Assembly (NCBI GenBank): GCA_950295325.1 | Contig: OX485808.1 | Coordinates: 34,249,180-34,306,526 of the forward strand | DNA length: 57,347 nucleotides | Direction of reading: 5' to 3' | DNA from: Polytrichum commune | Taxonomy: Eukaryota > Streptophyta > Polytrichopsida > Polytrichales > Polytrichaceae | Shown here: positions 1 through 13,200 of the stretch, piece by piece | Layout of the letters: each line of letters begins with the position of its first letter | How positions within the stretch are numbered: the stretch's first letter is position 1 | Translations under genes and position numbers: made by a program | Notes under the pieces: model-generated | The model's database searches: none | Told to the model about the DNA's origin: nothing | The model's input: the letters and a program-made list of their open reading frames with translations, nothing else

Positions 1-860
1 TTTGTGGTATTTGGTGTCATGTAAAGGGCCTAACCTTTTGAGCGTAATAATGACAAGTGTCATGTCTTTACATTTTTATACACAAGAGGAAGATATTCTT
101 CTTGAGCATACTAGTGGCAAGTGTCATTTGTGTACACTTTAGTCAAGGTGTAGATCATTGTCTGACATAGGCATACACCTTATAACATTGTTGAACGTAC
201 TCATGCCAAGATATTAGTAAGCCTTCAATTTGGAGAATAAATAAATAAATAATTGCCAAGTCCAAGTGGGCATTGTGGCACAGGGAATGTTGGTCACTGG
301 TCCCTCCTGACCTTGACTTTTCTGAGGCCTCCGTTCAACTTAACTTACATGCCGACAGAAGTGTCTGAGTCTCCCATAACTTCCGTAACATATTCTGTTT
401 TTCCACACTTCAAGCCAGATCATTGCAGTGTTTGGGGTATTTAAAGTCACATACACTATTTGCGAAGGGCTTCAAATAGATGCCTAGAGGTCGTCTAGAG
501 GTCTCGAAGTGTCACGCCCAGTAATTACCAATATGATTATATTCGTCAACATAATTAACTTCTTTAAGTGAAAATATATCTACACTATGGCATTTAGAGT
601 AGTACTTTAGATGATAGTCTTGCGTTTTAGTATGCAAGGGGAAGATGCTTCTGAGCGTGTTAATGGCAAGTGTCATGTCTCTACATTTTCGTATAAAAGA
701 GGAAGGTATTCTTGAGCAGTGTCCGGGAAGTTGTTGGGCATAGTCGGTCAAGATCCTAGTGATTCTAAATCCAACCGGTTACATGTTGACATCTTCCGCT
801 TTTTCTTTATTCATTTTAGGTATATTCTATAGATTCCTCCAAAATTATCGGTAATTCTCT
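1..860 (-). repeat. Inverted fragments of repeat family A, then a short dispersed repeat
   Basis: Positions about 500-700 read as the reverse complement of about 5,580-5,830, including the text around the gcgaagggc motif and the alternating 'cacttgccattaacacgct' block. Positions about 720-860 belong to another dispersed repeat, marked by 'aaccggttacatgttgac', that recurs near 8,000-8,150 (inverted), 16,020-16,140 and 27,455-27,620. No open reading frame here looks like a real gene. Confidence 0.6.
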
Positions 861-1719
861 TGAAGTCTCCAACTTCAACCGGTTATTTCTTTAACTCAAC
901 CAGTTCATCTATAACTAACCACCAGTTCTTACTGGACATAGTTCTTGAGCATACTAATGGCAAGTTTCATTTGTGTACAGTAATGGCAATTCTTGGCCTC
1001 GGGGCCAATACCACATTTCAATTAGAAAAAACTTTTCTTAATAAAATATGCTTTTTTCAACGAACTATATCCATTGGATTATGTGGAAATATGAACGGCT
1101 CTATGTTATATTATACTAGATCCGTTGGATTATGCTAGATTTATTGAATCGGCGTAGCTTCTTGACTCTAAAGCCTTTACATATGAAAAAATTGACCCAC
1201 ATTATACTCTTATTATAATGTATAGTTGAGATTGGCCTCCAACCCAAAAGGGGCTGAAATTTCATGCAATCGGCCTCAAGGGGAATTGGCCCCAGTGCTC
1301 AAGATTGAAGTCTTCAATGCCCTTCAAACACGATTTGGCCCTTCAAAATATACCTCTCTCAAAACAACCCTTCAAAACGCAATTCCAAATTGAAAATGAA
1401 GATGTCAATTGAAGTCCTCAATATTATACGCCTGTCACAAGAACCAACAAGCATAGGGCATTGTCACTACAAGAAATGGAGTCACATGGTTGATTCTTAA
1501 TTCTTCACATTGTGTCGGAAACATGTACCACATAATTCATGCACAAGTTTAATATGAGTTTTATACTTCATTTCTATATTCTTGGATTGACGTCTTGGAT
1601 TTGAACCAACCCTTCAATTGAAAGGCTAAATTTTGAGAGCCCTTCAAAATGAAACTCATATGACGGCTTCAATCTTGAACACTGATTGGCCCAGCCTCTA
1701 GGTGTAAAGTGGCCCTAAG
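861..1719. other. Intergenic, no gene seen
   Basis: AT-rich sequence with short duplicated phrases ('cccttcaaa' and 'ttgaagtc' repeated around 1,310-1,680). I see no coding sequence with recognisable residues, no RNA gene and no clear element ends. Confidence 0.5.
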
Positions 1720-2770
1720 TCATGCCGACAAAGCGCTTTGATTATGGCAACAGAACACACTGCCACTACTAAGCAATGCCTACAAAGTACGTTCGCGAGA
1801 GAATACACTGGCAACTAAGTCAAGTGATGCTGACAGAATACTGTGGCTATGGTAAGGTAAACTGCCCACCATCGACAAAACTGGATTCCAGTCTCCAGAT
1901 GCCAAATGGGTTGGCTAAGGGTGAGTTTCTATGTAGGCCGGTCGCCCACCAGATTTTAGTGTGAATAAGGACAAACCCGCCCAAATGTCGAGGGAATATG
2001 GTGGGGTAGGGTTCGTATGTGCCAACTAGCTACCTCCCATCTTCTGAAACCCGGGTCCACCTTCTAACCTCCCCCTCCCGGTTATCAAGGATGGAGGTCT
2101 AGACCAACCTTGGTTTTTTTGAGTCTTCAACCGGTCTTAATCTTTCAATGACTGGCACTTGAAAGTTAAATATTCTTTAGTGGACACATGCAAGTCTACA
2201 TGTCTGTCTTCATGGCCCTCCACATTCTAGTAGACCACCATAATGTGGTTGGATGGCGGGGTGTGCTTAACTACATGCGAACACCTCCGACCATCTATTA
2301 TCTAGAATCTAGTGGGCAAGTGGCCTACATGAAAACTCATCCTAAGGAACAAACCCGTCCAAATGTAAAGGGAATTTGGTGGGGTAAGGTTCACATGCGC
2401 CAAGTAGCTACTCCCATCTTCTCAAATCCACGCCCACCTACTCACCTCCTCCTCAAAGTTAAGACCTCTTCCTCCTTCTAAAACTAATCCTAAAAACCTT
2501 CGGTGATCAAAATTTGTAGGTTGAAGATTCTTTCATGGACACATGGAAGTCTTACAGCCCGTGTCCACAACCCTCCTTAGTCTAACGGATTGCCATAATA
2601 TAGTTGGATGCCGGTTTTCGCTTAAGTACACGAGAACACCTCCGACCCATTATTTTCTGGAATCTAGTGGACAAGCGACCTACATGGAAGCCGACACTAA
2701 GGGCCAGTTTACACTATGGACGAGGAAGTCGTCCCGGGGCGCTACAAGAGCGTTGATTAGCTACTAAACT
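1720..2770 (+). repeat. Repeat family B, fragmentary copy
   Basis: Contains blocks found again at 7,560-8,450, 10,030-10,180 and 29,400-29,940: the 'ctggattccagtctcc' block, the block with 'aacacctccgacc' and 'ctagtgggc', and 'tggacacatg' blocks. Two diverged copies of the second block sit in tandem (about 2,150-2,490 and 2,530-2,770). The short open frames shift between copies and show no protein family, so I treat them as non-coding. Confidence 0.6.
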
Positions 2771-3959
2771 CGTCCTGGGACCACTTCGGTTTACATCAAA
2801 GAAAAAATGGTAGAGTGACCATGGAGGTCCAGGTCCCCAAAAGACATATTTTAAGGCCTAATTAATACATTGACAATGGTCCAATGGGTTTTCCGGTGAG
2901 AGAGGCGATTGAGGTGGTCTGGTAGGAAAACGCAAGGGCCCATGGCAAAGAAATGCCGCTATAATAAATTTTTCAATGAAATTTTTTTGGGGGGCTTTAT
3001 ATACAACTCTTCTCACTACGTAAGGCTCACAAGGCACACTTATCAGCATCTATGTGATGTAATGAATCTTGAGAGGCAAATCCACCCTCTAAGTGCCTAG
3101 ATCATATCATAGCCCATGAGACATACCATTTCTTTCATGCCCTATCCCTTAAACTTGCTCCCACATGTTTCATCAAACAATGTGAGACATCTAGAACTCA
3201 AGAATTTGAGTACACATGGTGAAGCGGGTTGCAAATAATGCTCAATGTACAACACAAGGTACATGTCACATGTAAATTACATTTAACATGTACAAATTAA
3301 ATTGCTCATTTCTTTTTTGTAAAAAATGTTGTGAGAAGAATTGCAAGCCACATCTTTGACACATTTAACAAGAAGCCAAGACAAGTAAAGCCCATAAGAA
3401 GACAACAGAATGAGCATACTTATATTTTATTTTTATTTTTTCAAAAATGCCCTTTTTGGGCATATATTAAAAAAAATCAGCACATGCACTTTTTGGTGCA
3501 TGGTCATTATTCTTGGTCCACATTTAGTTTACACGTAGTGAGGGACCTAAGGCTTTCAAAATTGATTTTCTAAGAAGTCAAACCACAGAAATTGGACCTT
3601 GAACTCAGACCATTGATAAAAACCCTCTTCCATGGTCCCACTTCATGGTCCATAGTGTAAACCAGCCCTTATTGAACTATGGGACCCAGATCCCAAGCCA
3701 AATTAGATGAAGCTCATGCCTCAATCACACCAAGCTTTCCGTCCGGTACCAACAATGAAATTGTTGGAGATTATGTTCAGAAATAAATGTTGGTCCACCA
3801 CTTTTCACGCTATTAAAGCCGGAGATGCCGACAGATGGTGTTTAAATTGGTTGGGGTGATCAACCCCTCAACAGTTACCAACTGCACGCCTTCCTTGGGT
3901 CCAAGTCCAAGTGCAGGTCTCCTGCTCCAGATTGGCATTATGTAGGCCTCGTGTAGAGT
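2771..3959. other. Intergenic, mixed repeat debris
   Basis: No gene is supported. From about 3,690 to 3,960 it contains the 'gcacgccttccttgggtcca' type block that precedes repeat A copies elsewhere (about 9,860, 10,190 and 29,860). The remainder is AT-rich and unrecognised. Confidence 0.4.
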
Positions 3960-6240
3960 TTAGGGTTGCCACCAACATCTAGAAATTGCCACACATTGTC
4001 TGCACACGTTTACCCGCACCCACTGTCTGCACACATTTATCTCTGTAAGTTGCACTGGCAATAAGGGAACAATGTATCTACAACCACATTGTTTAGTATA
4101 GACTATTTTACTACAAAAAGAAACCATGATTATCATTTAACATCATGAAGTATATGATGATGTTTGACGCAACTGTTTTTGGAAGGCTGAATTCAGGCTG
4201 GGGCAAAACAACCCGTACACTCGTTCCTTGGAGGCAAGGGCCTTAACATTACTGAAAGTCTCTCATTTGTTCCGTGGGTCTAGCAGATTGCCACATAAGA
4301 TTTGGGCATAAAGAGCTATGATGTTGGAATCTACAACTAGCCAAACTAAATATGAGTCCCCTGCATTGCACTACTTAGAATTAGAAAGAGAAGAGAGGGA
4401 GAATGCATTTGAGTGATGTTATGGCAAACATCCGAGTAAGTGTGCCCTACTTGCCTCAAAGCTACCTCGTTGTATAAAGAGTAGAGCATGAGTGGGGGTG
4501 AGCCTTTGGCCAGACAAGCCCAAGGTAGCCCCAAGGCCTCTTGAATGAGTGGGCCATTGGGGCCCATCATAAGGGCTTCCGTCTGTCCTGAGGCATATGG
4601 TATTTTTAAATTGATAATTTTTACAGCATAAAAATTCGTGGCTCCCAATACTAGTCTCATTCTTCCAGAGTGTGGACCCACCAAAAGTTGACAGAGTTAC
4701 CCTACCAATTTTAAGCTTCCCCAAATCCACTCTACCTGTGATTGGGACTTCAAATTTGAAGTTAGGCTTTCAATCATGTCATTTTTTAATAATGCCCAAC
4801 TCTCTTTTTCCCACTTCTTTTGTTTTTGTCTATAATTATGGACAATGAATTCATGATGCGATTTTTTAAGCCACACGAATTTCAAACTAAGAGATATAGC
4901 ATGGGTTCAAAACTAATGTGATTGGTATAGATAATTACTCTAGCCCACTGTACTAATAGGACGATTTTAGTGTACGTGTAGTAAGGACAAAACAGAGTGC
5001 CCTTTTTTTTTATAGCTATGGTTCACAAGGACAAGATCTCCACAACCAAAGTTCTAAAACCCCCGTCAAATGCCACCACACATGCAAATTTTGTGCATGG
5101 AAGACAACAGATAAATGCCAGCAAAGTGGTCTAGTGCACTGATATCTGCAATTAGGTTGGCCCACACTAATATATCGACATTCTACACTATTTATAGCAT
5201 TTGCTACCACAGTAAACTAATACAATTATAGTACTTATTTCAAATGTGGGTGCCATATATGAATAAACAAAGTTACAAGGGTCTTTTAAGTGGTTTTCAC
5301 CCAAGGTAATTGGCATGTGTAAAGAGGCAACCTATTTGCAAAGGCAATTGTATTGCATGTATCAATGTACTACACTATTTATGGTATTTAGTGTCACTTG
5401 CTGTATTTTGAGGCATATCTTAGGTTATGTTGATGATTAACACCCTCACCATAAGTGTCAACTCATGACACTTGGCGTTCAAGTGCACTTACTAATATCT
5501 TGACATGAGCATGTTCAATAGTGTTATGATGTGCATGCATATGTTACACAATGGGGTACAAGTTGACTAAAGTGTACACAAGTGTAACTTCCCATTAGTA
5601 TGCTTAAGATTATCTTCATCTTGCATACTAAAATGTAAACACATGGCACTTGCCATTAACACGCTAAAAAAAAATCTTCCCCTTGGAAACCAAAAATTCA
5701 AGATTATCATCTAACATATCCCGCTGTGCTACTCTTAATGTCAAAAAGCACATATTTTTTTACTCTAAAAAATTACTTATGTTAACAAATGGAAATCATA
5801 TTGACAATTGGCGGGTGTGACATTCTGAGACCTGTAGGCATCTAGTTTAGGCCCTTCGCAAAAAGTGCACGTGACACTAAATACCATAAATGATATAGCT
5901 TGTTTAGCATATTATACATTATCACAAGGATGTGCATTCAATCAAAGGAGTTATCTGCATGAAATATCTGCGAGTCTTGTTATAGCGGAGTCTGGGTCTT
6001 TGATGCATGTCAATTACTCGGTCGTGTGGAAGTTTTCGCACTCAAGACACAGTACACACAATAAATTGTTGCAGTAATTGATGACACATGAAAATATGGT
6101 TTCTTTCACCAAGTTCACCTCTTCTCATCCTCATCATCATTTCTTTGTGGAATCTTGCAATTATGTATGCAAAAAGAACTTCTCTTTCTTTCTTAAGATA
6201 TATTTAAGAAGATAGCTGGTTCTCTTCTTTTTCATCATGA
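3960..6240 (+). repeat. Repeat family A, copy 1 (internally deleted)
   Basis: From about 4,250 to 6,240 this is nearly collinear with 12,530-14,520, including the 'cagacaagcccaaggtagcc' block, the TATA-like stretches and the pyrimidine-rich tail. At about 4,200-4,240 it jumps directly from sequence equivalent to about 10,450 to sequence equivalent to about 12,525, so about 2 kb present in copy 2 is missing here. No transposase or reverse transcriptase reading frame is visible, so the class of the repeat is unknown. Confidence 0.75.
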
Positions 6241-6589
6241 CATTGATTTTTTTTTTAAAAACATGTTGTTATAACCGCTCTCTGCAATTGGTGTGTGAAT
6301 GGGACTTGTTGAGATTGAGCTTTGAAACTCATTGCTTGCTTTTGGCTTCATCTACTGAACGGCTTCAAAAAGACAACCCAAATTGAAGTCAGCTTACACT
6401 CAAATAATTGTTGTAGCATGGTCTAATACAACATCAAACCGGCAAACCACCCTAAGTTTAATTCCTTTTGAATTGATCACAAGTGCATTCACGAAACTGT
6501 CAGATGCACATTAATACAGGAAGGATTAGTTAATTCACAATGTAAGTTGCCAAACGCAAAATTCAGAAGCTCTCATATTGAATATTGTT
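6241..6589. other. Intergenic, nothing recognised
   Basis: Short AT-rich stretch without a supported gene or repeat boundary. Confidence 0.4.
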
Positions 6590-6900
6590 CATAGACCTTT
6601 GCATGCTTATCATGGGCTTTGGCCCAATGCGAGGGCATAATTGTCTAGTGTGGTCCGGGTTGTTATAGAGTTGCTCCGGCAACGCGATGATCAACATAAG
6701 ATTGGACTTTCATGGATGAAAGTCCACATCTAAGAATTGATTACCGATTAAGGGGTGAGTTCCGAAAGCAAAGTAGGAGGGTTGGTTCCCCTCCTATGAA
6801 CTATAAGGTCCGCGGTATGAGGAGCTAATCATTGGCATGGCGGAATGCGAAGGGTTAGCGCTCGTGACCCTTGCTAGAATTGAAAAATGACCAAGATTGT
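6590..6900 (-). repeat. Dispersed repeat, inverted partner of 17,455-17,750
   Basis: The text around 'ccggcaacgcgatgatcaac' and 'gaactataaggtccgcgg' is the reverse complement of 17,455-17,750, with many substitutions. The pair is about 11 kb apart in inverted orientation. The content resembles part of an LTR retrotransposon, but I see no matching protein genes between the copies, so the two are probably independent fragments. Confidence 0.6.
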
Positions 6901-7559
6901 TAAGGGGCCTAACAAGGGTGTATGCACCCACGAATTTATGCACCGATTCAAGGATATGTTCCTTATGGCAAAGAATATCAACGCCACAACAATCAAACAA
7001 ATGAATGATTGTTGTCATGCATAGTCAAACCATGTGGACTTATCGCCTATATCATCTTCTCGCAAGTTTACTCCTCCTCGTACAAGTCAATGATGTCCCT
7101 AATAGCTACATAGACCACCTATCCCCTACTGGTGCATCTGTTCGTGTTGGTACAACCCTCTTCTTTCCCTTTGATTTTAGAGCCTCCACAAGTTGAAAAA
7201 TAATTGGGGGGCATGGCTCCAAAAACGACCATTGGCAAGGATGTACCTCTAATAGAGGATGGGCTGACATTTGCGATACTATTATGACCTTCATGTGACC
7301 CTAAACGCCCGAATTCTCTTTCACTCATTGTTGCTACAATTGCAACAAATCTAATGGACTATCCTACACAAATTTTTGTTGAAGTGTTGCCAAAAATTAA
7401 CAAAAAAAAAGAGACCCTAAATCCTCAAATTGTGTGGCATACCGGCAACAAATGAGCGTTAGTCCGGCTTTCTATTCCTGCCGCAACCTGTCTCTATGAA
7501 ACAGTAAAAACAAAATTTCAGTGAAAACCCCCATATGGTTTACATTTAAAGTAAAAGTT
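6901..7559. other. Intergenic, nothing recognised
   Basis: May be more of the element to which 6,590-6,900 belongs, but no match is evident by eye and no gene is supported. Confidence 0.35.
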
Positions 7560-8460
7560 GTTCCCTAGGGCCTCACCAGGCGGTGCATGCTACTGCCCCA
7601 TGCCCCACAACCTTGGGCCTGGGTGGCACCTACTGCCATGGCGGGGCCCTAAGTGGCCGATTCTATGACAATGTGCTAGGGCTATATGGTGAGGTAAACA
7701 CAACACCATCAACAAATTTGGATTCTAGTCTCCATATGCCAAATGGGTCGGCTAAGGGTGAGTTTTCATGCAGGCCAATCACCTGCCAGATACTAGTGTG
7801 AATATGGACAAACCTACCCCAAATGTAGAGGGTATGTGGTGGGGTAGGGTTTGAATGTGTCAATTAGTTACTTCCCATCTTCTCAAACCCGGGCCCACCT
7901 ACTAACCTCCTCCTCTAGGTTCAAACCTATGTCCGAGAAGAACCGGTGGTCAATTATAGATGAATTGGTTGAGTTTGAAAAATAACTCGTTGAAGTTGGA
8001 GACTCCCAGAGAATTATCGATTGTTTTAGAGGAATCTATAGAATATGCCTCAAATGAATAAAGAAAAACCGGAAGATGTCAACATGCAACATGCTAGATT
8101 TAAAATCACTAGGATCTTGACCGACTATGCCCAAAAACTTCCCGAACATTGGTTCAAATCTCCTCCTCTTTCTAAAACCGATCTTCAAAACCTTCAGTGA
8201 CCAACACTTGTAGGTTAAAGATTCTTTAGTGGACGCATGAAAGCTTAACAACCCATGTCCACAACCCTTCACAGTCTAGCAAACCGCCTTAATGTGGTTG
8301 GAAGACAGCTTGCCCTTAAGTACATGAGAAAACCTCCGACCTATTTTTTTCTAGTATCTAGTGAGCGAGCAACCCACATGGAAATTCACTGTAAGTCAAC
8401 TATAGGACTTGGATCCCAAGTCTATTTAGATGAAGCTCAATAGTTACCAACAATTACGCC
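7560..8460 (+). repeat. Repeat family B copy with embedded 'aaccgg' dispersed repeat
   Basis: The left half (about 7,690-7,900) matches 1,870-2,090. The middle (about 7,960-8,150) is the inverse of 720-870. The right part (about 8,190-8,450) matches 2,490-2,700. The order of blocks differs from other copies, showing repeated insertion and rearrangement. Confidence 0.6.
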
Positions 8461-8718
8461 CAACGAATTTTATTTGGGCGATTATTCGCACTCAATGCTA
8501 TAACCTAAATGATGGTACAAAAATCCCAATTATAATAATCAAATCTAGCCCTAATTAAATCGCCTAAATCTACCCTAATCAAATCGCTCATAGTTGGGAT
8601 TTGCCGCCCCCGCCTCCCGCCTCCAACCTCATTTCGCCTCTAGCCTCGGTTTTTTGCTTGCAGATGTTGCAGCCATGATAGTCATGGAATTAAATAATAG
8701 GTTCCCCCTAGTGAGGTA

Positions 8719-9351
8719 ATGGATGCACTATCCATTGTATATCCTCAATTTTGGCTTGAGCCAGGGCATGAGGACAAACTCACAGGGTACATGAACACTT
8801 TGAAGCAAACATATGGTCACACCAGCGATATCTCTAGTGCTCCACATGTTTATGATACAAGTCCAACAGTGTTGAGTGGAATGGCACTTGATTGGCAGTT
8901 CCATTGGTTTGCCGTGGCTGTGGTGAATAACACTCCTTGTGCAATGAGGGCTATGGACATACACATTCATCCTGTAACCTACCTATGGTGTGCCTTGGTG
9001 CAATCTAGCCCTTTAAAGGATATGTTTCCTAAGTTATGTAAGCTCGCATAAATTGTGATGATCTAGGTAAGGGGTTATATTTTGAAAAAAATTACTTCAT
9101 TTAAATTTCTCATTCTTTGTGTATTCATGTTTGTGAATGCATGTTGGCTTCTTACTAACTTTGTCTCATTGCATCCCATTTTGTTGGTTCTTGGGAGCAT
9201 AGAAGACAAAAGAACATTTTCCAATGTTTCTTTTTTGAAGAACAAACTCCGCAACTGCTTAACTGTACATTTGCCTCTTGCTAAAACAATGTTCGCACAA
9301 AAACACTACAAATTGACATCGTTCCTATACAAAGAGTTCGTTTCAAACTAG
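8719..9351 (+). pseudogene. hAT-type transposase remnant (C-terminal part)
   Basis: Two consecutive open frames (8,719-9,051 and 9,082-9,351) lie on the same strand with a frame break between them. The second ends with a stretch containing GSIEDKRTFSNVSFLKNKLR and then a leucine and aromatic-rich tail, which resembles the C-terminal dimerisation region of hAT transposases (small-residue/ED.R.FS...K...RN.L pattern). The first part (DALSIVYPQFWLEPG) looks like the region just upstream in moss-like hAT copies. The N-terminal zinc finger and catalytic region are not found upstream, and no terminal repeats were located. I infer a decayed, truncated copy. The family call rests on pattern memory only. 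Confidence 0.5.
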
Positions 9352-10269
9352 AGAGCTTGAAAGCGGAAGCATGGCCAATATGCACTAGGTGTTTGATTTG
9401 CATATCATGAAAGATTTAGGGGGTTTTCCCGACTTCTTCATTACTATTCACAAGACAAGGAACTTATATAACTTTCTACTTTTAAGAGCCTACGTCTCAC
9501 ATGGCTTATTGGCAATGCATGCCATTACGAATAAAGAAGTGGTTTCCTCCTAATTTGTTTTTGCAAAGATGTGTGGGATGTAATTTCGCATATGTATTGC
9601 TGCATTTTCTTGTTCCAATAGTGACATTGCAATATATATATATTTTTTTCACTTAGCTAAAGTTCCAAAAGCCATTCAAACAAGTATCGCATTTGCAATT
9701 CTCTATGGCCATTTCAAGATAGCAGAAATTTTATTCTACCACAAATTTCATCACAATATTTACAAATTAATCTCTTCACATAGCCGAAATTGAAATGTAA
9801 AATAACATCAACATAGCCATTTCACCTCTCATTAAAAAGTGAAAAAAAATTCGGTGGTTACGCCTTCCTTGGGTCCAGGTCCAAGTGCAAGTCTCCTGCT
9901 CCAAATTTGCATTATGTAGGCCTCGTGTAGAGTGTAGGGTTACCACCAACACCTAGAAATTGATAATGCTAATGAAATATATTCCAATGTTTACCACCAT
10001 GAAGTATATTATAATGTTTGACGCAATTGTATATGCTAGAATATGATTGCGCTTAAATACATGAGAACACCTCCAACCCATTATTTTCTAAAATATGGTG
10101 GGCAACTAGCCTACATGGAAACCTACTCTAAGTCAACTATGGAACCCGGATCCCAAGCCTAATTAGCTGAAACACAACAGTTACCAACAGTTACGCCTTC
10201 CTTGGGTCCAGGTCCAAGTGCATGTCTCTTGCTATTATATATGTAGGCCGAGTGTAGAGGTTAGGGTTA
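9352..10269. repeat. Repeat B/A junction fragments
   Basis: The 'cgccttccttgggtccaggt' block appears twice (about 9,865 and 10,193), each time followed by 'gtagagtgtagggtta'-like text, so the junction block is duplicated around a family B fragment (about 10,040-10,180). No gene is supported. Confidence 0.5.
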
Positions 10270-13200
10270 CACCACCAACCCCTCGAAATTGCCACCCACT
10301 GTCTGCACACGTTTCCCTGCACCCACTGTCTGTACACTGTCTGTACTGTCTGTAAGTTGCACCGGCAATAAGAAAATACTACAACCACATTGTTTAGTAT
10401 TGACTATTATGGATGTTTGATGCACCTGTCTTTGGAAGGCCGAATTTAAGGCCAACTCACCATTGCCAACACTTACAATGCGTGAATCACTTTAGTCTTG
10501 GACTTGAGTTTCCAACACCTATGAAGTGCAAATCACTTCAAGTTCCCAATTTTCGTTGTTGTAGTGGACCAAAAAATCTATGTGTAAACCCTTTCTTAGT
10601 CTGATTTTGATTTAAGAGTTGAAAAAGACTTATGAGTTGAAGCCGATACTTTAAGTATAATTGGACTAAGTCCAACTTCCTAACTTATCATCAAAAGTAA
10701 TGCTCAAAAGCAAAATGGCTAAATTTGGGGTTGGATGTAAATTTCATAACCTTAAACATGTTGAACTTGGAATTTTGTTACATGTTTGTTGAATATGAAA
10801 CTTGCAGGCATCATAAAAAAAATAAAAATTTATGTAATTTTATCAGAGTTTACATAGATATTAGACAATGACTTGCTCAACATCACCTACTTGCACACCG
10901 CTTGCATTATATTCCATAATATGTGTATTGTTTTTAATTGATTTTGAAAACATACACTGCTTGGTTTTGTAAACAATAAGTCCTTTAAAACACTTTATGA
11001 TATTTTTCACAAAACTCAAAGTTAGTATATAATTTTGAATCACTTTCACTTAAATCTTTGTAGGGATCAAGAGTTGTTCGCTGTAATATCCTTGTGCATC
11101 CCATTTAACTTCAAAAAATAAATATTTTAGTTTTTCCGTCATATTTTGATAGCGATGCATTCAAATAATTATAGAGGATTCATACATCTCCCACAAGATC
11201 AGGTACAGTATAAGTCTATTGATGGATCCGCCCATGAAATTAAGGCAACCAAAAAGTTCAAGTTTTGTGAATGTGTCCATATTTGCTTAAATAAGAGCTT
11301 TGAAGAAAACCTTTATGGAGTGTTTGAACATAACTACTCAATTACAGTAACTATTCAGCTGATTCAAGAAGTGCACTTGAACAATGGAGTTGTTTTAGAT
11401 AGGATCATACACAATTAGCTCAACATGGAAGTATGTAGCTCAAATACACCATATCAACATTAAAAAAACCTTGGATCGGCCATCTTGGAGACTAAGGAGT
11501 TAGAATCATTATCATACATAATAAGCAAATATACAATTTAAAACACTGAATATGTAGGGGTTTGTATAAAAGGATATTATGAGGTTAAGTCTTCCAATTT
11601 TATAAATGTTTCCTTACTCATAGTGAACACAAGTCCAAGGATCTCACCTCGTATTTAGTTAAGGAATCAACAAACATGCACTTCCGATGACCATAACTAT
11701 ATGTAGGGGAGGTCCAATTTTCAATCTAATTTTTGTTGATGCTCTATCAATGATTTGTTATTGTGATAAATGGTTTTTTGAGTAACTCTCATTGGAAAAA
11801 GTTGGAGAACACCCACATACTTTAGATATATTGTCACAACCACCCGGGAGGGAAACACTTAGTGTGACTTCCGGGAACCACATGTAGCAAGGGTATAATT
11901 TTTTTAAGGAATATTGTCTTGGTGACAAGCAATTAAACAACCCATTTAATTACATATTTTTCTAATTTTGCATAATTTGTAGTACCTTCCAATTACTTAA
12001 AGGCTGAGGTGAGTCATTTTCATTTACCATGTGCTTATTATAAATTAACAAATATCTTGTCCACAGAGTGCTATGCCCCATGATTGTCCTTCACACATGG
12101 TCCAATCTAGTTAGTTGTCCAACTAAGGCCAAACTTTGGCTCAATTTAGAAGCTATCTCAAAAGGTAAAGCCAATAATTCATCGCAATGCAGATTAGCCT
12201 TTAAGAAATTTTAGAAATCCACAATACAAAACATTACTTACACAAAAATAGATTTGCACTCAACAACAACATGATTTCTTCTTATTACGAAACCATAGAC
12301 AAGTGTAATATATGATCGATACCATGGTATCTTAGCAATGATACAACGACAATTTCATGGATTTATAACAACCTACATTATATTGAACTCAAAGTGTTGT
12401 ATTGTGTGGCGCCTTTATTTTGAGGCTGCTTCAATTTCTTTGATATCATTGAAAAAATAAACCATGTCGTTGGCCACACATAGATTTCTATTTTTTTTTG
12501 GGGGGGGGGATTGTCAATCTTGGGCCTTAACATTACTCAAGGTCTCATTTGTTCCACGCGCCTAGTAGATTGCCATGTAAGATTTGGGCACAAAGAGCTA
12601 GGATGCCGGAATCTATAGCTGGCCAAACTGAATCTAAGTCTCCTTGCATTGCAATACTTAGAAATAGAAAGAGAAGAGAGAGAATGCATTTGAGTAATGT
12701 TATGGCAAGCATATGAGTAAGTGTGCCCCACTTGCCTCAAAGCTACTTCGTTGTATAAAGAACAGAGCATGAATGGGGGTGAGCCTTTGGCCAGACAAGC
12801 CCAAGGTAGCCCCAAGGCCTCTCGAAGGAGTGGGCCATAGGGGCCCACCATAAGGGCTTCCGTCCGAGGCATATTGAATTTTTGAATTGATAGATTTTAC
12901 AACATAAAAATTCGTGGCTCCCAATACTAGTCACATTCTTCCAGAGTGTGGACCCACCAAAAGTTGACAGAGTTACCCTAACAATTTTAAGCTTCCACAA
13001 ATCCATCTACCTAAGGTTGGGACTTCAAATTTGAAGTTAGGCTTTCAATCATGTCATTTTCAAACAATGCCCAACTCTTTTTTCCCCCTTCTTTTGTTTT
13101 TGTCTATAATTCTGGACAATGAATTCATGATGTGATTTTTTAAGCCACACGAATTTCAAACTAAGGGATATAGCATGGGTTCAAAACTAATGTGATTAGT